DNA from: Rehmannia glutinosa
Taxonomy: Eukaryota; Streptophyta; Magnoliopsida; Lamiales; Orobanchaceae
Length of the DNA stretch: 64,000 bases
Assembly (NCBI GenBank): GCA_016081115.2
Contig: JABTTQ020001785.1
Span: forward strand, 186,001 to 250,000
Direction: 5' to 3'
Notes under the pieces: generated by a model
Databases searched by the model: none
Told to the model about the DNA's origin: nothing
The model's input: the letters and a program-made list of their open reading frames with translations, nothing else
Shown: in pieces, positions 35,708 to 46,263 of the stretch
Layout: every line of letters begins with the position of its first letter
Numbering within the stretch: position 1 is the first letter of the stretch
Program-made: the position numbers and the translations under genes

Positions 35708-36613
35708 TGTAATGCCCCGATTTTCCAAAAATACAAGTAATTAAATAAAAGAGTTATAAAAGACATATTTTATAAAACCAAGCCTATAGTTAAAACTTTC
35801 ATCAAAATAAATAGAAGCACTTTTACCCATATAAAAAAATTAATCCTTCCAAAAATAAAATACTAATTATCAACAGTATTTCAAAACCATTGACAATAAT
35901 AATTTTTTTTTCTTAAAACTCAAATAAACTAAAATTTATTATTTTTGCATCCACCGCCTGCAATCCTCGCTCGGGCCTCTCAACCTGAAAAGATATGAAA
36001 ATGATAGGGTGAGCTTCCACTTGCTCAGTAGGTATTAATGTGTCATTATATAATACAACATACAAGCATAATCAAAATAATATAACATGTAATTTTCCTC
36101 TAAAATTTTCCTCTGACTGGCCAGTTAATAAATTTAGTACGGCGGGCTTAACCCGAAGATCAACTTCGATCCCGGACCTATTTACGACCCCTTATTAGTT
36201 CCCCTACATATCATATATAAATGAAAATACTTACATGAAGCATTATATACAGACAAATCTAGGAATTAAAATCCCTACCTCAATTGATTTTTTGTAATCC
36301 TCGTAGTAAAATAATATGATTATCCTAATCCTCTTGATTCTCGATTCTTGAATCTGATTTGTAGAGAAATGGGGTGAAGTTTGTAAAGGAAAATTTTCAA
36401 TTCAGAGAGTTGAATTCTGGAATTAATTATTGAGATTTAAGTTTGTACATAAAAAATTACAACTCTTCACCTTTCAAATTCTTTTCATTAAATTTGAGTC
36501 CTTCTAAATTCATAACATAAATTTTCATTAAAAGAGGCTAATTAACATTATATTTTTCTAATCAATAAAATTATAATTCATATAATAATATTTAAAAAAT
36601 ACGAGATATTACA
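35708..36613 (-). repeat. 5' LTR of the nested mini element, full length
   Basis: Starts TGTAATGCCCCGATTTTCC and ends GAGATATTACA. It contains the segment missing from the other LTR. It directly adjoins the PBS with two spacer bases. Confidence 0.85.
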
Positions 36614-36621
36614 CGTCATTA

Positions 36622-36634
36622 GTTATATTTATAG
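36622..36634 (-). promoter_or_regulatory. TATA box of the LTR promoter
   Basis: CTATAAATATAAC on the minus strand, just upstream of the nested insertion within the 5' LTR. It is well placed to have driven the element, and the insertion now separates it from the downstream LTR part. Confidence 0.5.
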
Positions 36635-37059
36635 CCCCCGAGACCGTCAAAAGTCCGAAAAATAACAAACATAAAACCCTGGCCGCCAACGCGTGCTGCA
36701 GCGCTCTAACCTGGGCGCTGCAGTGCTACACTTCTCCACTTCTGCCCATTTTCCAAGGGGTGAGCTACAACGCACCCATGCCAGCGTTGTGGCGCTCCTA
36801 TGTTGTGTGCTCTTTTCTCCGTTTTTCTCTTCCTTAAATGCAATTTCTTCATTCCAGACACATTTTTCATCATTTTTGATCATTTTCGGCTACCATAACC
36901 CATATCAACTCCCTATCGACACCTAATGAAATAAAAAGGACTCAAATCTCTAAAACACCCAAAAACAACGAAAAATCCTAGTTCAGAATACTCAGTTCAT
37001 TGGTATAAAACTAACTTTATATCGGCACTCGCATTGTGTTGTTAGCTGTGAGTCGACAG

Positions 37060-38441
37060 ATTCTCATTTTTTTATGACTTCATTGGGCTCAGTGGGTTTT
37101 TCCTCTTGAGTAACCTAGGCCTCAGCTGCCTCAGCTGCCTCAGCAGCGTCACGGGCTTGTGATGGCACCATAGGGGATGGGCCATCAATCAATGTGAATT
37201 TAGAGTGAGCAGCTTTCTCGCTTGCTTCTCTCATTTTTGCCATGGCCTCCTCAATTTCTGGGTCCTCTACTAGTTTTTCTTTTTGAGCGGACTCAACTTT
37301 GTCTTCTGTATCAAGAAACTCTACAGAGACATTTTCTTCCTAAGAGTCATGTTACGCACTAATATCTTCCATCTCAGTGGACTCTAGGTGAGCGCTGGCA
37401 TTTCTTTCTCTTCTTTGACCATTTTACCCAAGGAAATCTCAACATCCTTTGGGCCTTTATTACCCTCCCACGTCTAGCCTCAACTGTGGGGCCTTCAGCA
37501 TTCCCTTCAGCAGACTCGGCTGCAGCAGGGTCTTGGACAACTCCCTCAGCAGACAGAGCTGCTTTGGGGTCTTCAGTGGCATCCTTTGAGGTCTCAACCT
37601 CTAGGATTGCACTTTCAGGGCCAACAACCTTAACTGCCATGGTCTCATGTCCATCCTTTGCCTTGGCTGCATTAACAGCTTCATCCACCTACAACACAGT
37701 TGGGATTTCAGCTAAGACAGTCTTAACCGTTTGAGCTTTGTCAATCCCACTTTGTTGTTCTGTTACATTCTCCTTTTCGCCTCCTAACTTTAAATTTGTG
37801 AAGTCTCCCATAGCCTCTTCCGACCCGGCCATGGTGTGGATAGTTTTCCCATCAATTGGTGCACCAACTGATTCATGATCAGTGGAGTCAATGGACACTT
37901 GAGACTCGGTTGTTTGTCCTTTTGAGTGATCAACCAATTGGGCAGGTGTCTCAACACCTTTCTCAGGGGTAGGCTCAGCTAAGGTGCCCTCTACATCTTC
38001 TTCCTTAGCTTCATCGTCAGTCTCCCCGTTTTGTTGTTCGGAGTGCACATGTGTGGTCAAAGCTTTAATGGTCCTCACCATCTCCAATATGCCAGGGGTA
38101 GGAGAGATTTGCATGTATGACTCTCCTGGCCCCCTTCGTAAGGTTTGATCATGCATTTCCTTGGACTCTTTTAGGGCTTGCTTCAGCTTTGCCTTCTCCA
38201 CTGGATCAGCAGCGTCTAACATTTCCTCATCACTGTCACTGCTGGTGGCTGGCTGTAAAGCACTTTCTGGAACATTATCGAAAGGGCAAGATTGAGGATT
38301 GACCCAAGATGAGATCCAGTTTTTCATGAGTCTAGGAGTGTCGTTTCTGTGTTCCGATCATAGAGCCTTCATTTCTGCAGCCATAATCTTCATTTCCATG
38401 TTCATCACCATCATTTTGGTGCGCGTATTGGCTTCAGTCTT
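37060..38441 (-). pseudogene. Acidic, alanine/glutamate-rich ORF of unknown function
   Basis: Two open stretches in one frame: 38327-37689 (MKNWISSWVNPQSCPFDNVPE..., 212 codons) and, after a stop, 37688-37374 with VDEAVNAAKAKDGHETMAV and AEGVVQDPAAAESAEGNAEG. Sequence upstream of the first methionine is also coding-like (NMEMKIMAAEMKAL, then a stop). Downstream the frame shifts, but acidic coding-like sequence with an AEAAEAAEA run continues to about 37120. It is rich in Glu, Asp, Ala and Thr and has no domain I recognise. It lies between the LTR of the Athila/Tat-like element and the gypsy tail. It may be an accessory ORF of a retroelement or a captured host fragment. Confidence 0.5.
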
Positions 38442-38474
38442 CAGAAAAGTTACTCAGATCAAAGAAGAAGAATG
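38442..38474. repeat. 33-bp direct repeat, right copy
   Basis: Identical to 28621-28653. From here the gypsy pol resumes in the expected order (QKSYSDQRRRMLEFSIRDQVF). Confidence 0.9.
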
Positions 38475-38935
38475 CTAGAATTTTCTATAAGAGATCAAGT
38501 ATTTTCTTAAGGAGGCACCAATGAAAGGGGTAATGCGATTTGGAAAGAAAGGAAAACTCAGTCCTGGATACATTGGTTTGTTCCATATCACAGAAAGAAT
38601 CGGTGATGTTACTTACAGACTTGACCTACCAGCATCTACGTCTCAAATATATGGCGTATTTCACATTTCTATGTTGAGAAAATACATTTCAAACCCATCT
38701 CATATCAGTAGAATTAAAAGCTAACTTGATCTACGAAGAGATACCTGTGGAGATATTATTACGAGAAGTAAATAAACTTAGGAATAAGGAAATCACATTA
38801 GTTAAAATGCTTTGGAGGAATCAATCTATAGAAGAAGCTATGTGGGAAAGAGAAGAGGAAATGAGGGCTAAATATCTTGACTTATTCCAGTAACATAGTA
38901 AGTCAAATTTCGAGGACGAAATTTTTATTTGGAGA
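38442..38935 (+). pseudogene. Gypsy pol C-terminus (integrase end, chromodomain-type tail)
   Basis: Continues the element of 26341-28653: SIRDQVFLK (broken by a stop near 38505), then MKGVMRFGKKGKLSPGYIG, RIGDVTYRLDLPAS and GVFHISMLRKYISNPSHI. Degenerate chromodomain-like sequence follows (IPVEILLREVNKLRNKEI..VKMLWRNQSIEEAMWERE, with frameshifts). The tail ends with AATTTCGAGGACGAAAT just before the 3' LTR. Confidence 0.85.
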
Positions 38936-39171
38936 TATAACACCCGAGCCTTTCACTACTCACCTGGCCAATATAAGTCACACATTTCATACTATTTATG
39001 TGATATTTGCATTATATGGACATTCTCATAATTTATTATATTTTATACGACATAACTAATTTTTATAATTTTGGAACTCTGATATTGTATTTTAGGTGTC
39101 AGATTTCTAACATCAACTAAGAGGATTAGATTGTGAATTATTAGACAACAGTCAATCACACATGGTTACAT
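38936..39171 (+). repeat. 3' LTR of the gypsy chromovirus, truncated
   Basis: Starts near TATAACACCCGAGCC, close to the TGTAACACCCGAG start usual for such LTRs. About 235 bp remain before LINE tail sequence at about 39172. Confidence 0.6.
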
Positions 39172-39243
39172 TTTTTTTCAATAAGTGGAAAAATATATAA
39201 AAGAAATGTAAAAAGTCCTGATCACAAGCCGATCAAGTAACAT
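39172..39243 (-). mobile_element. Very short LINE 3'-end fragment
   Basis: About 70 bp: poly-T, then CAATAAGTGG, TATATAAAAG and CCTGATCACAAGCCGATCAAG. This is the terminal part of the LINE 3' UTR and its tail, cut off at a second poly-T where LINE F starts. Extreme 5' truncation or interruption by LINE F would both explain it. Confidence 0.65.
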
Positions 39244-39338
39244 TTTTTTTTAAATATGATCGGAGATAATATAAAAGAAATGAAAGGTCCTGATCACAAT
39301 CCGATTAGGTAGCGCAATGTTTGGGGCCTCGTTAAAAA

Positions 39339-39382
39339 CCTACTAGGGTAAAACCCACCCTTGTGGAAAAAAAACCCAGTAG
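39339..39382 (-). promoter_or_regulatory. LINE F 3'-UTR hairpin
   Basis: On the plus strand CCTACTAGGG and CCCAGTAG enclose a CCCACC/GTGG pair. One base is missing in the second arm, and the pairing differs from LINEs B and C by compensating changes. Confidence 0.65.
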
Positions 39383-39449
39383 AAAAAGAGTACCCCCGCG
39401 AGAAGAATGCCATAAGATACAGAAAAAGCACAGAAACTGAAATTATCTA

Positions 39450-41512
39450 ACAAATCTATATTGTGCACGCCCAACATAATCATCAGTGAGTAAAGAGATA
39501 ATATTTGCCGAAGGGGCGTCCCACCATTTGGAATCCGAGTATTTGCTGAGATAATCTGCCACACGATTACCCTCTCGATAGATGTGAGAAATGACAAAAT
39601 TTATTTGAGAAATCAAATGAAAGGAGTACTACCATTGCCCGAGAAGTCGCCACGGGATGGAGTAATTGTGATTACGAAATAGATCCACCACAAAAGACGA
39701 GTTTGACTCCACTGAAAGATTCGTCCAGCCCTTGTGGAAAGCGTAGAGATGGCATGTAAAACCGCCATTAACTCAGCCTCAAAAGCATATCCCGAGCCAC
39801 ATTGTTCAACAAAGCAACCTCTGAAAAAAACCATTGTCGTGCGTTAAACCCCGAGCGGCCACAAGACTCCCTGGAGATCCAGTTGCACTGCCATCCGTAT
39901 TAACTTTGATCCAACCTGGGAGAGGTAAATGCCAAGTAACAGGGATGACGCGGGGAGCCCTGGGAGCATGTCCCCGAACCTTGAGACGGTCAAGACAGAG
40001 GAAATCATCTTGAGTGTTATTCATGCAGCCCTTGTCCAGAACAACATATTACAAAATCATCGCTCGAAGTTGAACCAGCGCCGCATCCGGAGACTATTTC
40101 GTGTCATCAAAAATAACGTCATTCGAATATGCCAAAAGAGCCAAAAGCCGGAAATAAAAGCCACCTTCCATAGAAAAGCCACATGATCACTGAAATGGAA
40201 ACCCATAATAGAGACAAAAAATTCATTGAAACTATGTGCTTTATGCATAGTAACAACGAATGAATCAGCCATCCATCCCCATCCAGTCCCTGCAAAACCA
40301 CAAGAAACTAAAAGAAGATCAATCAAACCCGAGTGAGAGTAACACAGACTGCAAAAGGTAGGCCCAATAAAGCCCTGAGAACACATAACATCTAAAACCG
40401 CAAGGGATCCGAAAATCACTCTCTAAACAACCACCGATCACCTTTCTGGAATGTGCGTAGACCAAATCCAAGATCCCCATCTAACCACTGGTAGAGAAAG
40501 CTGCAGAATTGAGGAAGCGGACAATGGACAATATCCCGAACAATATCCAAATAATCCTCCACAAGTGATATAGTAAAATGCCAAGTGTTATCATAATAGA
40601 AATCTGAAATCCTATCCTAAAAGTGAATACGGTATTCTTCAGAATGCCAATCCGGTCCGCAATAACATGACCAAGCCAATTGTCGGTCCAAAACCAATAG
40701 AAGAATCGCCCCCGGGACCCAACGGGACTCTGTCAAGCAACTCTAAACCAGAGGGCGAAGACCAGCCCAGATCGACGAAGGTAAGAACGTGTGACGGATT
40801 GCCCCATTCACCAAAAGATATTATTTGCGAAGGAAAGTGTGCACAGTGGAATCTGAAGTGATAATGTTCCAGCCCAATTTCATGAGGTAAGCTTGATTAG
40901 CCGTGATAATAGAATGAAACCCCAAGGCCCCCTTCTTTCCTAGGGGTACACCAACAAGCCCAGTTGACCACATGATTACCGTTTTGATTGATGTCACCGG
41001 TCCAGATAAAATTATGCATAGCTTTCTCAAGATGCTTAAGCATGGTAATCGGCCATATATAAACAAGCATAGTATGAATTAATGAACTTCCGATCACAGA
41101 GTTTACCAAACAAACCTTGCATGCAAGCGAAAGGGAAGAACCCTTCCATCGATTGAACTTGAGAAGAACCTTGTCAAATGCAGCCTTTAACACCCTCTGC
41201 CTAGGCGCCCCTTTAAATATTGGAACTCCAAGGTAAGTAGTAGGGAAATCGCCCACATGGATCCCAATAATGGCGTGTATTCGATTGCAAATGTGTCTAG
41301 AAATAGAAGCCCCAAAAAATGCCTTAGATTTTTTTGAATTGAAAACTTGCCCCGAAATAGAAGCATAGAAGTGAAGAGCCTGAAGAACATGACATGCATT
41401 ATCAATATTAGTCGCACAAAAAATGACGATATCATCAGCATACAACATCGTAGATGAAAATTGAATGCTACGCAGAGCAACAAATGGCATGAGGCGATGG
41501 GAGGACACCAAT
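39450..41512 (-). pseudogene. LINE F ORF2 part 1 (RT end, zf-RVT, RNase H), broken
   Basis: 41511-40897 is open for 204 codons: TMLYADDIVIFC, QVFNSKKSKAFFGASIS, DFPTTYLGVPIFKGAPRQ and LEKAMHNFIWTGDINQNG. Below this it breaks into short pieces with stops and frameshifts. Removing the CACTA element and one AAT restores the join to part 2 (EVLGRMFAG followed by LVSSHRLMPF). Confidence 0.85.
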
Positions 41513-41850
41513 CACTACAAGAAAACTGCTGATAGACACCACCAAAAAGACACCGGTTTTATGACTTTACTGGTGTCTTTTCCTTTTTAACACCGGTTTT
41601 GTAAGAAACCAGTGTCTTATTAGTGCTGTCATTTGATAAACAACACCGATTTCCTAGAACCGGTGTCTATTGTTAAAAAAATTCTCAAATAGACACCGAT
41701 TTTTGCACCGGTTTTCGAAACCAGTGTCTATATATAAAAATTATTTTAGATTTGACACCATATCTTTCGACACGGTTATAGAACCGTGTGGTTATTTTTT
41801 AACACGAGAATATTTAACACCGGTTTTACAACCGTTGTAGTTAGAAGTAT
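41513..41850. repeat. Left subterminal repeat region of the CACTA element
   Basis: Repeated ACACCGGTTTT and AACCGGTGTC-type units in both orientations, beginning directly after the terminal inverted repeat. Unit spacing is irregular. Confidence 0.85.
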
Positions 41851-44190
41851 AGGACCCTTAGTAATTAGGGTTATTATCATCAAAAAGAAAAACACCACCC
41901 CCTGCGCCTCTCACCACCCCATGCGCCTCTCTCTCTCTCACCTCTCCAGCCAGTCGCCTCCCTCCTCTCCCGCCGGTCGCCAACCGCTCCTGTCCGCCCG
42001 TGGCTGTTCTTTTCTACGCTCCCATCCGCCTCTCTCACCTCTCCCCTATGCCGCGCCCATCTCCCGTCGCCTCCTCCTCCATCGTCATCATCTCGATGCA
42101 TTTCTCTTCCTTTCTCCTCCTGCTCCGCCGCCTATCATCTCCCAGCCATTTCTTCGTCTCTCGCCTAAAATAGGTTTGTTACTTGGAAATTCTCACTCAA
42201 TGGCCAAACAATCTCAAATTTCTAAGCCCTAGGTAATTGCTTATTCTAATTTACAATTTTTCTGATTTTCTCTTAACATATTTTAGTTTATGAATCACTA
42301 GGATGTTCGTGTGCTGTTGAAATTCTCACTCAATGGACAAAACAATCTCAAATTTCTAAACCCTAGGTAATCCCTAATTCTGATTTACGATTTTTCTGAT
42401 TTTCTCATCGTGAGCAATTGCTATTTTTGTATTTCTTTTTTAAGCTGTAGAGTCCAATTAATAATTCTATTTTTCCTCTGTAAAAATTGTCACTATATAG
42501 CAAATTTATATGGTGCTTCTGTCTTTTGGTCTATGGAAAAGTGAATTTTGTTAATATACTCTTTCATAGCAGATTGGGAATTTGAGGCGTTATTCTTGCT
42601 GCCTTTTCTTTTTGTAAGCATCAACTTCAGTGAAAATTGATACTGATCATGTTCTGAATAGGCTCAAATAATTCAGGGCGATGAATCAGTTCAAAAAAGT
42701 TGCACTCAGGGTAATATGGAGGGCTTGAGCGCGGGGTAATTTTCGTTGATTTGGACTGCCGTCTCGATGTTCTGAGCATTTCATGAGCATTGGAAGGGAT
42801 AATTATTTGGGCTAAGGGTAAACTTTTTTGTTACAAATTAGAAGATATCTTTTCTTGACAAGAAATGGTGATTTTTTTTTAATGATTTCGCAATTAGTGA
42901 TTTTTTTAAGTATTTGTTAGGATTAAGAAGAAGCATGAAGGGGAATGAGAATGAATATGACAGAGAGTTGTTTGTAGCATGTATGATGCGGTTCTTGTAT
43001 ACCCGATGTTACAATTGCCGAGTGGGAAATCGAAACCGCAGAGTTATTGTACGATGATATTGTTTTGCTGTTTTAGTTGAAGTTCATGTAGCATTTGGGG
43101 TGCATTTGGAATGCATTTGGAGGCCATCGTAGCAATACTTATAACAACTAACATGTTTAGAATATATATATTTTTGTCAGAATTAAATTACTGACAGCAA
43201 CATAATGTAGCACAAGTTTTTCAGAAATTGATGCATCTTAATATGCTTTTTATGTTTTCATGATGTAGTTGGTCCCTAACCTTGAGTTTGACATCAACTA
43301 GTTGCATCCAACTTTCCTACTGGCTCACTTGTTGTAGCATCATTTGGTGAGATAAAGGACAAGCATGCTGGAATTAGGTTGCAGGTAATGGTTCTGAGCC
43401 ACTTAATTGAAAAGGTTTAGCATTATTAATTCGATTTAACTTGAGCATATTTAATTACCAAACAGAAAAAAATGCTATTTTATATTGTCATTTGATGGAA
43501 ATTTACTTGTACTTTTGCAATTCAGAGTATTATGATGCAAATTGAGATCAGCCTTTGCAAGCCTATCCTTTTCCTTTTTTATATCTTTGAATTTATTTAT
43601 TCAGTCTAGTTGCCCTAAACCCCATAGTTTTGGCTTATCTGTATGGGATTTCTTCTCAAGTGGATGGCAAAACAATTTATGATACTTCGATTTGGTTTTT
43701 TCTTGTTTTCACCACCTTTGGTATAGACCAGGGAGTTAACACGGATGGACAAGGTATCCGTTCTTGGAAATCTTTGTTAAGTACCGAAACAACTCCAGGA
43801 GAAAGTGAAGATTCTTCAGGAGCAAACTAATAAAAGTTCCATGGAAACTGTGGTTTTTGTCACGAATGGCATTTGCTTCAACATTTATTTGCCATTCAAT
43901 TGTTTTTTGATGATTGAAAGACTTCTAAATCATGTACCACAAGTACATATAACATGCAAACCCCAATGATAGCACTTTTGAGTAACATGCTCTGAACTCA
44001 GAATTTTTAAATGATTTTGATAATCTAAGAGGTGATTTAACCATAATAATTTTAGAAGATAATTAAATGGCCTGGATCACCTTACGGTTCAAGTGATTAT
44101 CAGAAAACACAAATGAGTCTGTCAAGCCCATGTGTTGCACTCTCGTTTAGCTTATTCCATTTGTGCTTCAGCAGTATCTATAACGCTAGA
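41851..44190. other. CACTA interior, left: probable captured 5' region, no clear gene
   Basis: A C/T-rich stretch (41900-42230) encodes proline/serine-rich sequence and resembles a plant 5' UTR/first exon. The segments 42186-42272 and 42319-42406 are near-identical, each with CCCTAG/GTAAT, a possible repeated donor site. A coding-like stretch ending in GEIKDKHAGIRLQ precedes a GTAATG donor at 43385. 43700-43829 is open (GIDQGVNTDGQGIRSWK). I do not recognise these. The rest is T-rich and intron-like. Confidence 0.4.
42186..42406. repeat. Direct duplication of an 87-bp segment inside the CACTA
   Basis: Copies at 42186-42272 and 42319-42406, both with AATTCTCACTCAATGG and CTGATTTTCTC, separated by about 46 bp. 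Confidence 0.75.
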
Positions 44191-44204
44191 CTGATTATTT
44201 GCCG

Positions 44205-44315
44205 GCTTTTGGCAGTTGCTGGAGCTCCTTATGATACTTTGGAGGTGATTGGAATTAGTGACTCTGACAATAAGGCTCTTTGAGAGATTTTGGCATAGAT
44301 TACAGAGAAGTTCCA
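44205..44315 (+). pseudogene. Captured exon: aluminium-resistance/methionine gamma-lyase-like PLP enzyme (1)
   Basis: The translation LLAVAGAPYDTLEVIGISDSDNK, then after a 1-nt frameshift LRDFGIDYREVP, matches the conserved core of the plant homologues of the bacterial aluminium-resistance family (PLP-dependent, cystathionine/methionine-lyase fold). The exon ends at CCA|GTATGT, a strong donor. The upstream limit is uncertain because the preceding sequence is not recognisable. The frameshift means it cannot encode the native protein. The identification is from memory of the family consensus; a protein search would settle it. Confidence 0.75.
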
Positions 44316-44391
44316 GTATGTTACTGCTCATATACTCTTTCTTTTTTCAGTTCTCTCACAAGTATTGATGTTATGATTAATTGTCTATCAG

Positions 44392-44469
44392 CTTGCTGAT
44401 GATGGAGGGATTGATTGGGATGCCTTGAGGGTAGCTTGGAAACCTCGGACAAAATGTTTACTCATTGAG
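44392..44469 (+). pseudogene. Captured exon: aluminium-resistance-like PLP enzyme (2)
   Basis: LADDGGIDWDALRVAWKPRTKCLLIE is bounded by TCTATCAG on the left and GAG|GTAACC on the right. It directly continues exon 1 (YREVP, then LADDGG). The intron between them (44316-44391) is only 76 bp, with proper GT/AG ends. The reading frame is open. Confidence 0.8.
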
Positions 44470-46260
44470 GTAACCACGAGTAACCGATTGTTTTATTCTA
44501 ATGATCTCGGTTTAATGGTATTCACTTTTCCACAAATAGCAAAAGCCACATGGCATTTCTGAGATGTCATTCTTCTTTTAACAAGTTGGAAATTCTTTTC
44601 TAAGTATACTACTTTCTCTGTCTTTCTTCTTTGTAGTAATTACATGATCATGATTCATGACAAAAAAGAAGCCATCGATAAGTAGAAAAAGTCATCATTT
44701 TTATTGTTAAGATAAATGAACACACAGTGTATTTTTCCACGAGGCAATTTTATTTCTCTAAGGTTTGGGTTTGCTAATTTTTTCAATCACTTATTCCGTG
44801 CAAACGATCTCAATCATAAATAAGAAAATAAAGAAAATATGTGAATTCATTCATTAAGCTCTATTCAAATGTTTCTTTAATTAATAGATTATTTTATTTC
44901 TTAGTGCTTTTTGATGGTGGTCAGACGAAATGTATACAAATTCAAATGTATACTGTGCCAACTTGATTGCCTGCAGAATTCAAAATTCTACATTCATTGT
45001 TACATATTCCAATAGGCAGTGTATTATTGAATTTGTATAAATCTAAAACCACTTTTGTTGGAACCAAACAGTGGTTAGAATGTGAATTTGTTTTAGGTAT
45101 ATTTTTGCTCCTTCGTTTTAGTCCCTACGTGAGACATACTTATATTTTATATAAACCTTTGGGTCGATACATGTGTGTTTTCGCATTTTCGGATGCTTGA
45201 GTAAAGGACCCCAAAGTCGTCTTGATTTCTACTCTAGGATAATGGGCATGTCGTAAGTGTTCTTAACACTTTTTCTGTTTAGTATTTCTTGAATGATAAG
45301 GACTTAATTTTCAAGTTTGAATACTTATTACAAAAACTCTTCACTTCTTCTGATTCTCTTCTTCAAACATGCTTATGTAGTTCTATTGCTGTCTTTTGGC
45401 ATTTTTATTTGGAGGTTTTAACATGTAACTCTCGGATTGCAATAATTACTGCATGAAAGCTATTCTGAGATGACTATTTTGATGATGTTGAGTTTTCAAT
45501 TGCATTAAGGATTTTAGATTTGGTTCCATACCTCTTTTTGTTTATTTAATGTTTATATTCTAATCTATGTTAGTTTTGCTGTAGAACTGATCATTGTGTA
45601 GGTTGTGGGTCTGTAAAACTATGAGGATTAATATAATTAGATAAGAATACATAATTCATCTCGGTACATATGAAATACTGGAAATATCCTGGAAAACAAC
45701 AAAATATTGTATTTTATTCAGAATCCAATATTAATTATGACTTAGATAGCTAAAAGAAGAGAACACCTCGGGTCCTCCAGGCTCTGCAACCAACGAACAT
45801 CTACTTAAGCACCATATTCACTGGTAATTCCCATTATGGCACCTCACTCCATTTCTTTGTTTTTAAAACAAGAGCGAATGTATGTGATGACTGTAGTAGG
45901 AGAAAAATTATAGTGCAATGAAGGTTGCTGGAATTAAGGTTTGTTTGGTGGAAATTTAGTGGGAATTGTAAGATTTAGGGAACAATGAGGAGGCACATAT
46001 TATAAAGATAATTGTAGTTCTTTCTGCAGCTTCTTGTAAAATGGTCTGCTACAATAAATTTGGATCCCTGTTGAGGCAGAGCATTTCTGAGTAACCAGTT
46101 GTTTTGGAGTCAGTAACATCTGTTCAACTATGAAGAGATGAGGAAAAGCTCATCAAACTTTATTTGGGCATCAAATTTATCGCACTTTTTCTTATTGACT
46201 TTCCTTTCCTTTTTTCATGCAAGGATTAATCCTAGTTATCTTACCTTGCATGTGCATATT
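44470..46260. other. CACTA interior, intron-like AT-rich sequence
   Basis: No coding sequence recognised. The exons that should lie between exon 2 and the next captured exon of the PLP enzyme (RSCGYSW-type region and PLP-lysine region) are not seen, so this part of the gene was deleted or replaced. Confidence 0.5.
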
Positions 46261-46263
46261 CAG

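Larger units (their letters stand above)
34929..36613 (-). mobile_element. Nested mini LTR retroelement, 1.69 kb, TSD CGTCA
   Basis: Begins TGTAACGACCC and ends GATATTACA, flanked by CGTCA at 34924-34928 and 36614-36618. The left LTR (3' LTR) is 34929-35354 (426 bp) and the right LTR (5' LTR) is 35708-36613 (906 bp). Between them lie only 353 bp with a PBS and a TTCGAGGACGAAAT-type tail, the same tail sequence as in the chromovirus at about 38905. It carries no protein gene and must have been moved by a chromovirus's enzymes. Confidence 0.85.
29216..37015 (-). mobile_element. Non-autonomous Athila/Tat-like LTR element (gag-protease only)
   Basis: The 5' LTR is on the right (34032-37015, interrupted by a nested element) and the 3' LTR is a truncated piece on the left (29216-29478). 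They share about 260 bp, for example TGTGTGCTCTTTTCTCC and GGCTACCATAACC. A primer-binding site at 34009-34025 is followed on the minus strand by gag and protease. No RT, RNase H or integrase is recognisable between 29518 and 31980. The conserved tail TTGCTTGAGGACAAGCAA lies next to the 3' LTR. The layout is that of a non-autonomous relative depending on a full element elsewhere. Confidence 0.7.
34032..37015 (-). repeat. 5' LTR of the Athila/Tat-like element, split by a nested element
   Basis: Without the nested insertion (34929-36613 plus one TSD copy) the LTR is about 1.3 kb. The 34032-34155 part matches the solo fragment at 18465-18586. The 36754-37015 part matches the left LTR at 29216-29478. 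A TATA-box-like CTATAAATATAAC is at 36634-36622. Confidence 0.7.
39244..41512 (-). mobile_element. LINE F, 3' portion (interrupted by CACTA)
   Basis: Tail poly-T at 39244-39252, 3'-UTR hairpin at 39339-39382, then ORF2 in pieces. RNase H (WIKVNTDGSATGSPGSL, about 39900), zf-RVT (LCYSHSGLIDLLLVSC, about 40290-40340) and the RT end (41511-40897, with MLYADD near 41440) are recognisable. At 41512 it is interrupted by the CACTA transposon. It continues at 47600. It is closest to LINE A. Confidence 0.88.

Noticed and set aside
41880..42232. Overlapping ORFs on both strands at the left of the CACTA interior (148 and 73 codons)
   Set aside because: C/T-rich simple sequence gives Pro/Ser-rich and Arg/Gly-rich translations on opposite strands; more likely a captured 5' UTR than a protein.
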